From contig NZ_FUWY01000004.1 of assembly GCF_900167375.1 (NCBI RefSeq), positions 186,001-250,000 on the forward strand: 64,000 nucleotides of DNA, written 5' to 3'. Position 1 is the stretch's first letter. Every line of letters begins with the position of its first letter. Source of the stretch: Anaerorhabdus furcosa. Lineage in GTDB: Bacteria > Bacillota_I > Bacilli_A > Erysipelotrichales > Erysipelotrichaceae. The notes under the pieces were generated by a model. It was not told the origin of the DNA. It did no database searches and worked only from the letters and a program-made list of their open reading frames with translations. A program made the translations under genes and the position numbers. This document shows, in pieces, positions 1 to 9,096 of the stretch.

Positions 1-281
1 TGTTTATTTATTTGTTTAATTGCAATTTCAGAATCTGCTTCTACTACTTCTAGTACTGGAAAACCTACCTCAACATCCAAGTTCTCTAAATCCATATTGT
101 GAAAGTAAACCATGGGTCCATCCATTATTAACCTATTTTGCTTATTCAAGTATTCTTGAATTGAATGAAGCGATATTTCACTAAACAAACTAAACTCTTT
201 CATAAAATCAATGTTCTTTCGAATCGCAACAAAATAATGTTGTGGGTATTCTTTAATTGTAATATTTGATATTCTTACCAT
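1..281 (-). CDS. GyrI-like / effector-binding domain protein, 3' part cut by window edge
   Basis: Minus-strand frame opening at an ATG at 281 behind a GGAG ribosome site (ACGGAGAATATT before the ATG). It stays open to base 1, so about 93 residues are seen and the C-terminus is missing. The text begins MVRISNITIKEYPQ, then shows YFVAIRKN and a stretch VEVGFPVLEV near residue 80. This resembles the beta-strand pattern of GyrI-like or AraC effector-binding domains, which bind small hydrophobic ligands. There is no sign of an N-terminal DNA-binding part, so it may be a stand-alone ligand-binding protein. Assignment rests on pattern only. Confidence 0.55.
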   Translation of the reverse strand, partial: MVRISNITIKEYPQHYFVAIRKNIDFMKEFSLFSEISLHSIQEYLNKQNRLIMDGPMVYFHNMDLENLDVEVGFPVLEVVEADSEIAIKQINK

Positions 282-369
282 AATATTCTCCGTTTCTAAC
301 ATTATTCTACTAAAGTTCAGTTGTCATCTTCTGTCAGGTTTAAAGAAAAGAATGAATTATTATTCATTC

Positions 370-963
370 TTACTTAAATACAATAAATCGATTTTCAATT
401 GGATCAAATTCTTTCTCACCTGCTCCTGCAGTAATGCCTCCTATTGGCATTTGAGACATCAAGCGCCATGAAGTAGGTAAATTGAATGTTGCATGAACTT
501 CTTCATCAATAAGGGGATTGTAGTGTTGTAAATTTGCACCTAGTCCTCTTTCTTCCAATGCTGTCCATACAGCCCATTGAACCATGCCACTACTTTGTGT
601 TGACCACAATGGGAAGTTATCTTTATAAAGAGGGAAATCTTTTTGTAACTCACTTACCTTTTCTTGATCTTCAAAGAATAAAACTGTTCCATGTGCTGAT
701 GCAAACCCTGCAATCTTTTCATCAGTAGGTTGCCACTTATCCTCGGGTATCATCCTGTGTAATGTTTCAAGTACAATATCCCAAATTTTCTTATGATTAT
801 CACCTAATGCTAAGACAACGCGAGCTGTTTGAGAATTAAATGCAGATGGTACATGCAATACGCATTCCTTAATAATCTTTTCTACTTCCTCATCACTGAT
901 GGGTAATTCATTATTTAAACCATAAATAGTTCTTCTATTTTTCATTGCTTCAATAAACTCCAT
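370..963 (-). CDS. Nitroreductase family protein (Frm2/CinD-like)
   Basis: 197 aa, the usual length for the small nitroreductase-like FMN oxidoreductases. The N-terminus has the family's RRTIYGL motif (residues 10-16; RRS/T-x-R/Y in relatives). PSAFNSQTARVVLALG at 40-54 is the FMN-binding turn, and GLGANLQHYNP at about 140-150 is typical of the Frm2/Hbn1/CinD branch. That branch reduces quinones or nitro-aromatics with NAD(P)H and in lactococci is linked to metal and oxidative stress. An AAAGGA site precedes the ATG. It is probably monocistronic: the flanking genes have their own ribosome sites and gaps. The substrate cannot be read from sequence. A second, different nitroreductase lies at 59120-59629. 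Confidence 0.85.
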   Translation of the reverse strand: MEFIEAMKNRRTIYGLNNELPISDEEVEKIIKECVLHVPSAFNSQTARVVLALGDNHKKIWDIVLETLHRMIPEDKWQPTDEKIAGFASAHGTVLFFEDQEKVSELQKDFPLYKDNFPLWSTQSSGMVQWAVWTALEERGLGANLQHYNPLIDEEVHATFNLPTSWRLMSQMPIGGITAGAGEKEFDPIENRFIVFK

Positions 964-1049
964 AAAATCACATCCTTTCTTGTTTGATATGTTGTTTATA
1001 CTCTAACCATAACAAACTAATTTCTTTTATCAAGAAAAGTGCTCTTTTA

Positions 1050-1394
1050 TTAGAAGTAGGTACATTCAAATCCATGGTCAATAAAGAATTTGTGAATCCC
1101 TTTTACGCTTTTGTTTTCAGCACCCCATGATAAATCTAATATACCCGAACCTGCTCCAAGTGAAACAACAAGTACTTCAATTTTTTGCTCACTCGCAAGT
1201 AGCGAAACAGAAACACCTGTCGATGAATTATTTCTAAAAAAGTATTGTTCCATAAAAATATTGATTGAAATTACATCATTGATTGATGTGGATTCAATAA
1301 AACAATCTGGAAATTCACGCTTATAATCTGATTTTATTATTTGAATCAATTGTAGACCGTTTTCCTTTTCAATTTTAAACTTCTCTATTTTCAT
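1050..1394 (-). CDS. Hypothetical protein, 114 aa
   Basis: Small soluble-looking protein starting MKIEKFKIEKENG and ending HGFECTYF. The middle is a hydrophobic beta-like stretch (VSVSLLASEQKIEVLVVSLGAGSG, about 61-84) with a glycine turn. There is no signal peptide, membrane helix or recognisable catalytic motif. It lies just upstream of the MFS transporter gap and may share its transcript or be separate. The general look (SxxDVISINIFMEQYFFR, then a small-residue turn) recalls the small DUF6054-type proteins of Firmicutes, but I cannot confirm that. Length and codon use are those of a real gene. Confidence 0.6.
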   Translation of the reverse strand: MKIEKFKIEKENGLQLIQIIKSDYKREFPDCFIESTSINDVISINIFMEQYFFRNNSSTGVSVSLLASEQKIEVLVVSLGAGSGILDLSWGAENKSVKGIHKFFIDHGFECTYF

Positions 1395-1428
1395 AACTCT
1401 CCCTGACTTTCTATTTAACTCGTTTATA

Positions 1429-2679
1429 CTAATTTCTCTTCATCATTGCAAGATACACTCTTTTACTACACATTGTAAAGAAGAAAATAATACTGATTAA
1501 AGCACAACCCATTAAGACCATTTCAGTACTCATTACATTGACTGCAAGACTTACAAGAAAAGAAGCGACTGGTATTGATGCTGAAGACAATGCATAAATA
1601 ATCGAATTAATGCGTCCTAAATATTCTGGTTTTACTGATTGAATTGTAAGAACGCCTACAAAAGTATAAAGCAAAGCAACTGCTCCTCCACAAAATACAC
1701 CAAACACAAAGACTACAAAATACATTAGTTTGTCATTTGCAATCAGTCGTCCAAAAATAAGTGGTCCCAAATACATGATAATTAGTGCAAAAGCTCCCAA
1801 TCGAATTAAGCGATACTCTGTTAACTTCTTTTTTACTTTAGGAAACAGGAATGAACCCATAACACCACCTAGTGTTAAGCTAAGTCCAATCACAGATAAC
1901 ATGATTTCACCAGAGTGCAATATTTCTTTAACAAGCGGTGCCTCCAATGCGTTTAAAGGTGCATAGATGCCATTCATAAACGTTGCAAGAATCAAAATAT
2001 AAGTAATGACCTTGTTGTTTTTAATGATACTAAATCCTTCTTTTAAGCGATCAAAATAATGTTCACTTTCTTCTAAAACCTGATGCACCTTTGGTTTCAT
2101 TTTTACAAATACCATCAACAATGCACAAATAAAGAAAGTAATCGTATCAATGATAACAGCACTTAGCATACCAAATAGTCCAATAATGACACCTGCACTA
2201 GCAAGACCACTAAATTCTATTGTCCGCATCAATCCATTGTTTAAGGATACTCCTTGTTCAAACTTATCCGGACTTAGTAAACTAGGTAACATCGAAGCTG
2301 CAGCTGGCATACGAAAAGCTTCTGCTGTTGAGATAATAATCGTCGCAAATAACAAATGATACTCATTAAGCCATCCTGAATAAATACCTATCGCAATTAT
2401 CGTGACACAAATTCCACGCACAATATCAGAACCAATTAAAATCATCTTCTTATTTAATTTATCCACATATACACCAATAAAGGGTTGAAGTAAGATTGTC
2501 GGTAAACGATTGATTCCAAATATGAGAGCTGACCAAAATGCACTTCCAGTAATTGTATAAATAATCCATGTAAAAGCGATACTATCTAGTGAATCTCCAA
2601 AGCGGTTAATTAAATTAGCACTTAGATATAGCAGGAAGTTTTTATCTTTTAAAAACTCTCCATAACTCTTTTTATCCAT
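1429..2679 (-). CDS. MFS transporter, macrolide-efflux (MefA) type
   Basis: 416 aa with about 12 hydrophobic segments. The N-terminus YGEFLKDKNFLLYLSANLINRFGDSLDSIAF matches the start of the MFS_3/Mef-type family, where FxxxWxxxxxSxxGDxxxxIA is conserved. The loop between helices 2 and 3 reads PFIGVYVDKLNKK, the family equivalent of the MFS motif A (GxxxDrxxrk). A second-half loop LGGVMGSFLFPKVKKK repeats it. Such proteins export drugs or metabolites by proton antiport in the cytoplasmic membrane. An AAGGAG site precedes the ATG. No regulator is adjacent, so the substrate is unknown. Confidence 0.85.
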   Translation of the reverse strand: MDKKSYGEFLKDKNFLLYLSANLINRFGDSLDSIAFTWIIYTITGSAFWSALIFGINRLPTILLQPFIGVYVDKLNKKMILIGSDIVRGICVTIIAIGIYSGWLNEYHLLFATIIISTAEAFRMPAAASMLPSLLSPDKFEQGVSLNNGLMRTIEFSGLASAGVIIGLFGMLSAVIIDTITFFICALLMVFVKMKPKVHQVLEESEHYFDRLKEGFSIIKNNKVITYILILATFMNGIYAPLNALEAPLVKEILHSGEIMLSVIGLSLTLGGVMGSFLFPKVKKKLTEYRLIRLGAFALIIMYLGPLIFGRLIANDKLMYFVVFVFGVFCGGAVALLYTFVGVLTIQSVKPEYLGRINSIIYALSSASIPVASFLVSLAVNVMSTEMVLMGCALISIIFFFTMCSKRVYLAMMKRN

Positions 2680-2759
2680 AAATCGTGTTGCTCCTTATCA
2701 AGTACTACTCTTTCAATCTACATCTAAGTCATTGAATATGCAATCCTCTTGCAAAACAA

Positions 2760-2777
2760 AAGGATGTTTCCATCCTT
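2760..2777 (-). terminator. Hairpin downstream of the MazG-like gene
   Basis: Perfect 7-bp stem AAGGATG / CATCCTT with a GAAA tetraloop on the minus strand, followed by TTGTTTT. It would end the transcript of the 2789-3100 gene before the MFS gene. Confidence 0.7.
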
Positions 2778-2788
2778 CGATACCTCTA

Positions 2789-3100
2789 TCATTCTTTTTT
2801 ACTTTTTTGAATTAAGAAGACTTTTTGTTCAAATCCTCCACGCTCTTTGTATTTGTGGTTTCTAATTTCTTCTAATGTAGTAATTGCTATTCCATCATTT
2901 TTTGAAAGTGCATAAACAACTTCCATAATATCTGCCAATTCTTCAACTTCACCACTTTCAAGATATTCATTCACTTCTTCAACTAATTTTCTTTTTAACT
3001 CCTCTTGAAATCTTTCATCAGAGAGTATCTCAGTTACTGGTATTTCATTCTGACTCACTATGATTTCAGGTATTTTATCTCGAACTAGTTTATTGTACAT
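2789..3100 (-). CDS. Phosphoribosyl-ATP pyrophosphohydrolase-like (MazG superfamily) protein
   Basis: 103 aa. It begins MYNKLVRDKIPEII, the signature start of the small PRA-PH-like family. The metal-binding MazG-type acidic pattern follows: KLVEEVNEYLES (about 38-49) then EELADIMEVVYAL (about 53-65), giving EExxE and ExxD ligands. Relatives hydrolyse nucleoside or phosphoribosyl triphosphates to monophosphate plus pyrophosphate. No histidine operon is present here, so it is more likely a house-cleaning NTP pyrophosphatase than HisE. It is set off by terminators on both sides. Confidence 0.8.
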   Translation of the reverse strand: MYNKLVRDKIPEIIVSQNEIPVTEILSDERFQEELKRKLVEEVNEYLESGEVEELADIMEVVYALSKNDGIAITTLEEIRNHKYKERGGFEQKVFLIQKSKKE

Positions 3101-3118
3101 TCCACTTCTCCTTTGAAA

Positions 3119-3143
3119 AAAGGCAATTTTTATGATTGCCTTT
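3119..3143 (-). terminator. recA terminator
   Basis: AAAGGCAAT / ATTGCCTTT stem with a short A/T-rich loop directly after the recA stop, followed by a T run on the minus strand. Confidence 0.8.
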
Positions 3144-3148
3144 AGTAT

Positions 3149-4180
3149 TTATGCTTCTTCTTTTTCAGTTACTTCTTCAGTTGCTGGTGCAAATAATTTT
3201 GCCTTAAGAAGTGTCATAATTTCTGCTTCAATTTCAGGATTTGCAATTAGGAAAGCACGAACTGCTTCTTTACCTTGCCCAATTTTTTCTCCCTTATAAC
3301 TAAACCAAGCACCTGCTTTTTGAATGATATCAAAGTCTGCAGACATTTGAATTAATTCACCTTGCCTTGATATTCCTTCACCATACATCATATCCACAGT
3401 TGCGATTTTAAATGGTGGAGCTACTTTATTTTTAACTACCTTAATGTTTACTTTATTCCCAATTACATCTGTACCATTTTTAATTGCTTCACCACGTCTT
3501 ACATCCAAACGAACAGAAGAATAGAATTTAAGTGCTCTTCCTCCTGGTGTTACCTCTGGATTACCAAACATGATTCCAACTTTTTCACGTAATTGATTAA
3601 TGAAAATAGCTGTTGTACTTGAACGATTCATAACTCCCGCAAGCTTACGCATCGCTTTTGACATTAAACGAGCTTGCAAACCTACATTGGCATCACCCAT
3701 TTCACCATCTAATTCCGCTTGTGGTACAAGTGCTGCAACAGAGTCAATTACGATTAAATCAATTGCCCCTGATTTAATTAAAACTTCTGTAATTTCTAAA
3801 GCTTGCTCACCCGAGTCTGGTTGAGAAAGAATTAATTCTTCAATATTAACCCCTAATGCTTTTGCATACATTGGATCAATTGCATTTTCCGCATCAATAA
3901 ATGCCGCACGACCACCCGCTTTTTGACACTCTGCAATCGCATGCAATGCAATTGTTGTCTTACCTGAAGATTCTGGTCCATAAACTTCTACAATTCTTCC
4001 CTTAGGATAACCACCAATACCCAATGCATAATCAAGTGCAATTGATCCACTACCAATCGCATCAATTTCAACATTAGCACGATCCCCTAATTTCATGATA
4101 CTTCCTTTACCATATTGTTTCTCAATTTGTTTTAACGCTTCTTCTAATAAAGCATCTTTTTTTACTTCTTTTTCAGCCAT
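3149..4180 (-). CDS. recA: Recombinase RecA
   Basis: 343 aa from the chosen ATG at 4180. An upstream in-frame ATG at 4198 exists, but AAGGAG lies between the two and fits only the second (MAEKEVKK). Clear RecA hallmarks are the Walker A GPESSGKT (about 63-70), [18 protein letters not shown] at the N-terminus, the Walker B region [15 protein letters not shown] and the loop-2 region [10 protein letters not shown]. The protein forms filaments on single-stranded DNA for strand exchange and stimulates LexA-type cleavage. It follows pgsA on the same strand with a 44-base gap, a common Firmicutes arrangement, and is probably read from the pgsA promoter. I saw no clear LexA box in the gap. Confidence 0.97.
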   Translation of the reverse strand: MAEKEVKKDALLEEALKQIEKQYGKGSIMKLGDRANVEIDAIGSGSIALDYALGIGGYPKGRIVEVYGPESSGKTTIALHAIAECQKAGGRAAFIDAENAIDPMYAKALGVNIEELILSQPDSGEQALEITEVLIKSGAIDLIVIDSVAALVPQAELDGEMGDANVGLQARLMSKAMRKLAGVMNRSSTTAIFINQLREKVGIMFGNPEVTPGGRALKFYSSVRLDVRRGEAIKNGTDVIGNKVNIKVVKNKVAPPFKIATVDMMYGEGISRQGELIQMSADFDIIQKAGAWFSYKGEKIGQGKEAVRAFLIANPEIEAEIMTLLKAKLFAPATEEVTEKEEA

Positions 4181-4224
4181 GTTTTTCTCCTTCAACATAT
4201 TTTATGCAATAGGTGGTATTTCCC

Positions 4225-4818
4225 CTATTTACTTTCGAAAATATACTCTTTCATTTGATTAAAATATGAAACTCCACTTGCAAGTGATACAAATGCTGCA
4301 AACCATAAGACAAAATCAGATATTGGTAAACGATACATTTCAAATGGAATATTATTTAATAAGATAAGAATGATGCTTACCATTTGTAAAACTGTTTTTA
4401 CTTTACCTAAGTAACCAGCTGCTACAACAACACCATTTTGTGATGCAATCATACGACATCCATCCACGATGGTATCACGTATAACCATAATTAATACTGG
4501 AATTACTGGAATAATTCCTTGAGCTGCAAATAAGATAAACATTGTTGTTACTAGTAGTTTATCTGCAATTGGATCTGCAAATTTACCAAAAGTAGTCACT
4601 AAGTTTCTTTTTCTAGCAATTGCACCATCCAAGTAATCAGTAAAACTTGCAGCTGCAAAAATAACTAAGCAAATTATATTCACTAATGAAATTGATACCT
4701 GCCCAACATAAAATGTTGGAAGTACAATATTAAACTGTGCATATGGAAATATCCAAATCAAAACAATGATTGGAATTAATAATATACGGATAACGGTTAA
4801 TCGATTGGGTAAATTCAT
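4225..4818 (-). CDS. pgsA: CDP-diacylglycerol--glycerol-3-phosphate 3-phosphatidyltransferase
   Basis: 197 aa integral membrane enzyme that makes phosphatidylglycerophosphate, the first step to phosphatidylglycerol and cardiolipin. It starts MNLPNRLTVIRILLIPI, typical of PgsA. It carries the CDP-alcohol phosphotransferase signature D(x2)DG(x2)AR(x8)G(x3)D(x3)D as DYLDGAIAR...GKFADPIAD (about 82-107). About five hydrophobic helices follow the usual pattern. It sits directly upstream of recA. A second, divergent CDP-alcohol transferase occurs at 36801-37355. Confidence 0.95.
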   Translation of the reverse strand: MNLPNRLTVIRILLIPIIVLIWIFPYAQFNIVLPTFYVGQVSISLVNIICLVIFAAASFTDYLDGAIARKRNLVTTFGKFADPIADKLLVTTMFILFAAQGIIPVIPVLIMVIRDTIVDGCRMIASQNGVVVAAGYLGKVKTVLQMVSIILILLNNIPFEMYRLPISDFVLWFAAFVSLASGVSYFNQMKEYIFESK

Positions 4819-4879
4819 GTTATATCTCCTTACTCTTCCTGCTTGAAATTATATCAAGTTTCCCTTTGAAAGTAAAACA

Positions 4880-4903
4880 AAAGAGACATTTTAATGTCTC
4901 TTT
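4880..4903 (-). terminator. rnpB terminator
   Basis: AAAGAGACATT / AATGTCTCTTT, a near-continuous palindrome at the 3' end of the RNase P RNA, followed by T-rich sequence on the minus strand (TTTTGTTTT). Confidence 0.8.
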
Positions 4904-4904
4904 A

Positions 4905-5259
4905 ATTTTCACACTCTGTAAGCCATGTTCTGTCCCCTTGCGGGTGGCAACCATTTATCTATACTTTTCAGTATCCTTTCATTTCTTCAAGTTAGTCATG
5001 AAAGATTCCCCTACCAAATTTGGGTTTCTCGCTTATGGGGTTTATCTCGTTCCACTCTATAAGTTTCCCTATAGACTCCGTCACTGTGACACTTTTAAAG
5101 CCTTTTACCATAGTTTCCCTTAGGTAATTGGTCAGCCGTTAGGTTTTTTCCCTACCTAGCCTTATTGATTGGGCTAGCATAAACACTACAATCATCGCAG
5201 ATTGTGCGAGCATGGACTTTCCTCTAATGCCGAAACATCAGCGATTGCCCGAGTGAGAT
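4905..5259 (-). ncRNA. rnpB: RNase P RNA, type B
   Basis: Catalytic RNA that trims tRNA 5' leaders together with RnpA. Read on the minus strand, it has the universal core block GAGGAAAGUCCAUGCUCGCAC (complement near 5188-5225), the type-B internal text GCGAGAAACCCAAAUUU (near 5015-5032), GUGCCACAGUGACG-like sequence near 5080-5095, and the 3' core ACAGAACAUGGCUUACAGA (near 4915-4935). The order matches the Bacillus RNA as I remember it. Ends are estimated from the flanking gpsB stop and the terminator. It follows gpsB by a few bases. Confidence 0.95.
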
Positions 5260-5262
5260 GAT

Positions 5263-5580
5263 TTATTCTTTTGAATAAACTGCTTGTTCTAAACGAGAAA
5301 GACGTTTAAGAATATCCAATTGAGATACACTTTGTCCACCTTCGTCATTTAAACGTGATTTTCCTTCTAACTCAATACATTGAGCACGAAGTGTTGCGTT
5401 GATACGTTCAAGTTCAACAACTTTATCATTTAAGGATTTTGCTACATCTTGAAAAGTTTCATAATCTTCTAAGACCATATCCAAGAAGCTATCTACTTCT
5501 GTTGCACTATACCCTTTAAAATCGATATTAAATTGTTTATCAAGGATTGTTTGAATATCAAGATTTAATTTAGTTGACAT
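5263..5580 (-). CDS. gpsB: Cell-cycle protein GpsB
   Basis: 105 aa DivIVA-family coiled-coil protein. The N-terminal membrane-binding domain shows LDIQTILDKQF and the conserved FDFKGYSATEVDSFLDMV-type text (here FNIDFKGYSATEVDSFLDMV, about 17-36). A coiled coil covers roughly 37-75 and a short C-terminal helix ends in RLEQAVYSKE. GpsB shuttles penicillin-binding proteins between septum and side wall. This fits its place beside recU-ponA and upstream of rnpB, as in Bacillus. Confidence 0.92.
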   Translation of the reverse strand: MSTKLNLDIQTILDKQFNIDFKGYSATEVDSFLDMVLEDYETFQDVAKSLNDKVVELERINATLRAQCIELEGKSRLNDEGGQSVSQLDILKRLSRLEQAVYSKE

Positions 5581-5683
5581 ACCTTTTTTCCTCCATACTT
5601 AACATTATGACAAACCCACCCACTAAAATCAATATATCTTCCAATTTTTCACTTCAAAATGTATAATAGTACAAGGTGATAAT

Positions 5684-6262
5684 ATGATTAATTACCCAAA
5701 TGGTAAGAAACAAAAAAACACAACAGATAAAACTCTTTCTGCAACCAACCGCGGAATGACATTAGAGAATGATATCAATCTTTCTAATGATTTTTATTTA
5801 GAAGTGGAAAAAGCCAATATTCATAAGAAGCCTACACCAGTACAAATTGTTACAGTAGACTACCCTAAACGAAGTGCTGCAAAGATATCAGAGGCTTATT
5901 TTAAGGTTCCTAGTACTACCGATTACAATGGTGTTTATAAAGGAAAAGCAATCGATTTTGAAGCTAAAGAATGTTCAAGCAAAACATCATTTCCTTTCTC
6001 AAGTATTCATCCTCACCAAATAAAACATTTAAAGAGTGTTTTATCCCATGGCGCAATAGCTTTTGTCATAATTCGATTTTCGAAGTATAATGAAACTTAC
6101 TTTGTTGAAGCACACAAAGTAATAGAAGCATATTCTGGTGAAAAAAGATCTTTGCCTTATGATTGGTTTAAACAAGAGGCAATTTTGATACCAACGGGCT
6201 TATGCCCTCGGGTTGATTACTTAAAGGTAATTGACCAACTCTATTTAGGAGGACAAAAATGA
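5684..6262 (+). CDS. recU: Holliday junction resolvase RecU
   Basis: 192 aa. It starts MINYPNGKK, typical of RecU, and has NRGMTLENDINLSN (about 23-36). The nuclease core reads GKAIDFEAKEC, with D and ExK of the PD-(D/E)xK-like fold at about 88-94, then PFSSIHPHQIKHL. It cuts four-way junctions and works with RecA/RuvAB. It is divergent from gpsB, and its stop overlaps the start of ponA by 4 bases, the conserved Firmicutes recU-ponA operon. Confidence 0.95.
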   Translation: MINYPNGKKQKNTTDKTLSATNRGMTLENDINLSNDFYLEVEKANIHKKPTPVQIVTVDYPKRSAAKISEAYFKVPSTTDYNGVYKGKAIDFEAKECSSKTSFPFSSIHPHQIKHLKSVLSHGAIAFVIIRFSKYNETYFVEAHKVIEAYSGEKRSLPYDWFKQEAILIPTGLCPRVDYLKVIDQLYLGGQK

Positions 6263-9033
6263 CACTGAAAAAAAGAAAAACTACAAAAACAGCACCAAAT
6301 AAAACACAAAAACCAAAACAAAAAAGAAAAGTAAATCAAAGAAATCTCGTTGCACTGATTATCACAATTTTAGTTACATGTGAAATTATTGTTGGATGTG
6401 CAGGATTATTCCTTCTGTTTAATATGCTCTCTGACAAACCTGCATTTGATATCAATCAATATGAGAGTAAAGAATCATCTCAAATCTACGATCAAAACGG
6501 TGAACTCATTGCCGATGTTGGTAAACAAATTCGTACAAATGTTACCTATGATCAAATTCCTACTTCATTAATTGATGCCTTTGTATCCATTGAAGACTCT
6601 CGTTTCTTTGGACACAATGGATTTGATATGGCTCGTTTTGGTAAAGCGATGTTAGAGAACTTAAAATCTTTAAGTTTCTCTCAAGGTGGTTCTACCCTAA
6701 CCATGCAGCTTACAAAAATGACTTACTTTATGGATGATGAAAGTGGAATTGGTGCTGCTAAGAGTGTTGCCCGTAAAGTTCAAGAAATCGCATTGGCTTT
6801 AGAACTAGAAAACAACACAAATAAAAAAGCCATCTTTGAAATGTATTTAAACAAATCAAACTTCGGTGGAACTGGTAATATTCGTGGTGTTCAAAAAGCC
6901 GCAAATTATTATTTTAATAAAGATGTTAGTGAATTAACATTACCTGAATCAGCAATGCTTGCAGGTGTTGTCAATGCTCCAGGTCTTTATAATCCATTTA
7001 GATACTTAGACTATGCTACAAATCGTCGTAACACTGTTCTTAATATGATGTTGCGTCATGGTTATATTACCAAAGAAGAAGCAGAACTTGCAAAATCTAT
7101 CAAAGTTGAAGATTTGCTTGTTGATCCAAATACAAGAAAATCTGATGCAAACACATCCGAAGAATATGCGTATCAATCCTACATCGATACAGTAATCCGT
7201 GAAGTACAAGAATTAACTGGACTTGATCCTACATCATCATCTATGAAAATCTATACTTACATGGATAGAGATGTACAAGCTACAATGGACCAAATCCAAT
7301 CCGATTCATATGAAGGTATTGAATTCCCTGATGAATTAATGGAAATCGGTATGGTTTCTATGAATAACCAAAATGGGCAAGTCATTGCCGTGGGTGGTGG
7401 ACGTAACTATGGTCGTGGTGGAAGTTTATTACTAAACCATGCAACTGACCAATACAAACAACCAGGATCTGCTGTAAAACCTTTCCTAGATTATGCATTA
7501 GCCTTTGAATATTTAGGTTGGTCAACAAGTCATGTCGTTACTGATAGACCTATCGCATATCGTGGTACAAACAAAGTTATTAAGAACTTTAATGGTAAGT
7601 ATTATGGACAAATTACGCTTGAATCAGCATTAGGTAATTCATGGAATACCCCTGCTATGCAAGCGTTAGATGATGTTATTCTATCAATAGGTAGAGATAA
7701 AGTTGTAGATTACCTACAAAATTTAGGTTTCTCAAAAGTAACACTTGATAAATTCGATCTTGGATACGCTATTGGTGGTTCAAGTTTCGAATGTAATGTA
7801 TTTGAAATGGCTGCAGCTCAAGCTGCAATGATGAATGGTGGTAATTATTATAAACCACATACAGTATCACGTATTGAATTCTCAGATGGTAGAGAACCAC
7901 TAGAACCTGTATACCAAGGTACACAAGTACTTAGTGCAGAAGCTGCTTACCAAACTGCTTACTTAATGAGTAAAGCACCTTATGCACCTTATACAAACTA
8001 TATGCAAATGGTTAGTAAGGGTAAAGATTACCAAGTCTATGGTAAGACAGGGACAACTGACTGGGGAACTGATGGATTGCAATTCAACATTCCTAAGGGT
8101 GCTGCCAAAGATAAATGGATGGTCATTGAAACCTCAGAAGTAACCAATGTTGTTTGGGTTGGATATGAAAAAGGGGTTAAGGACAAAGAGACTTGGTTCA
8201 CATCCGCAAAAAGTAATATGAATATTCCTGGTAAAATTAGTAGAGCATTACTTAGCGTTACCAGCGATGAATCTAAACCTGCAGCAATAGCAAAACCTGA
8301 AGGGGTTACTCAAATTACTCACATCTTAGGTACATGGCCTTATGCTGCAACGATTGAAGGCATGGATCCTCGCTTTGTAACTACGGGATATATTAAAAAT
8401 GAATTCGCAACACTTGTATCACCTGAAACCGCAAATGTTGAGCAGTTAAATAGTTTCAATGCTTCTGGAAGTAATGATGGTACTGTATCGATACAATGGG
8501 GTGCTTACCCTAATCCAGATCAACTTCAAGTAGCACCAGAAACAATGGATTTGAGTCTAAATGCAAATGGTACCTATGTAGAAGCATGGGGAGCTCGTAT
8601 CTTCGATTACACTTGGATTTTTGGACCAATTCGTTATAAAGCTAGAATTAGTGAAGGTGGATCTGTCATTAAAGAAGTTGTATCTGAAACAGATACATGG
8701 TCAGAAAACCTAGGACTTGGTGGTGGTAATCATACACTTCAAGTTTGTGGTTTCTATGCCTACGACTGGTTAGGAACACCAAGTAATGAAATTTGCCAAG
8801 ATGTACAAGTCAATATTGCACATGATACATCAAATCAAGAAGGATGTGTTGCCTCTGGAAAATTCTGGTGGAACAATACCTGTAATGAGAAACAACCAGA
8901 TGAAACAAGCGAACCTGGTTGTATCGCTCTAGGTAAATATTGGTATGATGGTGGTTGCCACACTGATAAAAAACCTGAACCAACACCTACTGATCCAGCA
9001 GTAACACCCCCAACACCGACAACGACACCGTGA
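6259..9033 (+). CDS. ponA: Class A penicillin-binding protein PBP1a (transglycosylase/transpeptidase)
   Basis: 924 aa. A lysine-rich cytoplasmic tail is followed by one membrane helix at about 30-57 (LVALIITILVTCEII...). The GT51 glycosyltransferase domain has EDSRFFGHNG (about 113-122), GGSTLTMQLTK (about 146-156) and later QEIALALELE. The transpeptidase has the SxxK serine in PGSAVKPF (about 411-418), SxN as GNSWNTP (about 458-464) and KTG as YGKTGTTD (about 594-601). It polymerises and cross-links peptidoglycan outside the membrane. The C-terminus is unusual: a fibronectin-like part, two cysteine-bracketed aromatic repeats (about 857-908) and a PT-rich tail. It overlaps recU and a hairpin follows. 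Confidence 0.96.
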   Translation: MTLKKRKTTKTAPNKTQKPKQKRKVNQRNLVALIITILVTCEIIVGCAGLFLLFNMLSDKPAFDINQYESKESSQIYDQNGELIADVGKQIRTNVTYDQIPTSLIDAFVSIEDSRFFGHNGFDMARFGKAMLENLKSLSFSQGGSTLTMQLTKMTYFMDDESGIGAAKSVARKVQEIALALELENNTNKKAIFEMYLNKSNFGGTGNIRGVQKAANYYFNKDVSELTLPESAMLAGVVNAPGLYNPFRYLDYATNRRNTVLNMMLRHGYITKEEAELAKSIKVEDLLVDPNTRKSDANTSEEYAYQSYIDTVIREVQELTGLDPTSSSMKIYTYMDRDVQATMDQIQSDSYEGIEFPDELMEIGMVSMNNQNGQVIAVGGGRNYGRGGSLLLNHATDQYKQPGSAVKPFLDYALAFEYLGWSTSHVVTDRPIAYRGTNKVIKNFNGKYYGQITLESALGNSWNTPAMQALDDVILSIGRDKVVDYLQNLGFSKVTLDKFDLGYAIGGSSFECNVFEMAAAQAAMMNGGNYYKPHTVSRIEFSDGREPLEPVYQGTQVLSAEAAYQTAYLMSKAPYAPYTNYMQMVSKGKDYQVYGKTGTTDWGTDGLQFNIPKGAAKDKWMVIETSEVTNVVWVGYEKGVKDKETWFTSAKSNMNIPGKISRALLSVTSDESKPAAIAKPEGVTQITHILGTWPYAATIEGMDPRFVTTGYIKNEFATLVSPETANVEQLNSFNASGSNDGTVSIQWGAYPNPDQLQVAPETMDLSLNANGTYVEAWGARIFDYTWIFGPIRYKARISEGGSVIKEVVSETDTWSENLGLGGGNHTLQVCGFYAYDWLGTPSNEICQDVQVNIAHDTSNQEGCVASGKFWWNNTCNEKQPDETSEPGCIALGKYWYDGGCHTDKKPEPTPTDPAVTPPTPTTTP

Positions 9034-9064
9034 TTTGGGTATTGATAATACAACAAATAATAAG

Positions 9065-9090
9065 AAAACCAATTCAACTGAATTGGTTTT
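9065..9090. terminator. Bidirectional terminator between ponA and the pilin-like gene
   Basis: AACCAATTCA / TGAATTGGTT stem, flanked by A's on the left and a run of T's on the right. It can end both the plus-strand ponA transcript and the minus-strand dnaD-nth-pilin transcript. Confidence 0.85.
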
Positions 9091-9096
9091 TTTACT

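Noticed and set aside
4866-5123. 85-codon plus-strand ORF
   Set aside because: It lies antisense inside the RNase P RNA gene, whose core sequences are unmistakable.
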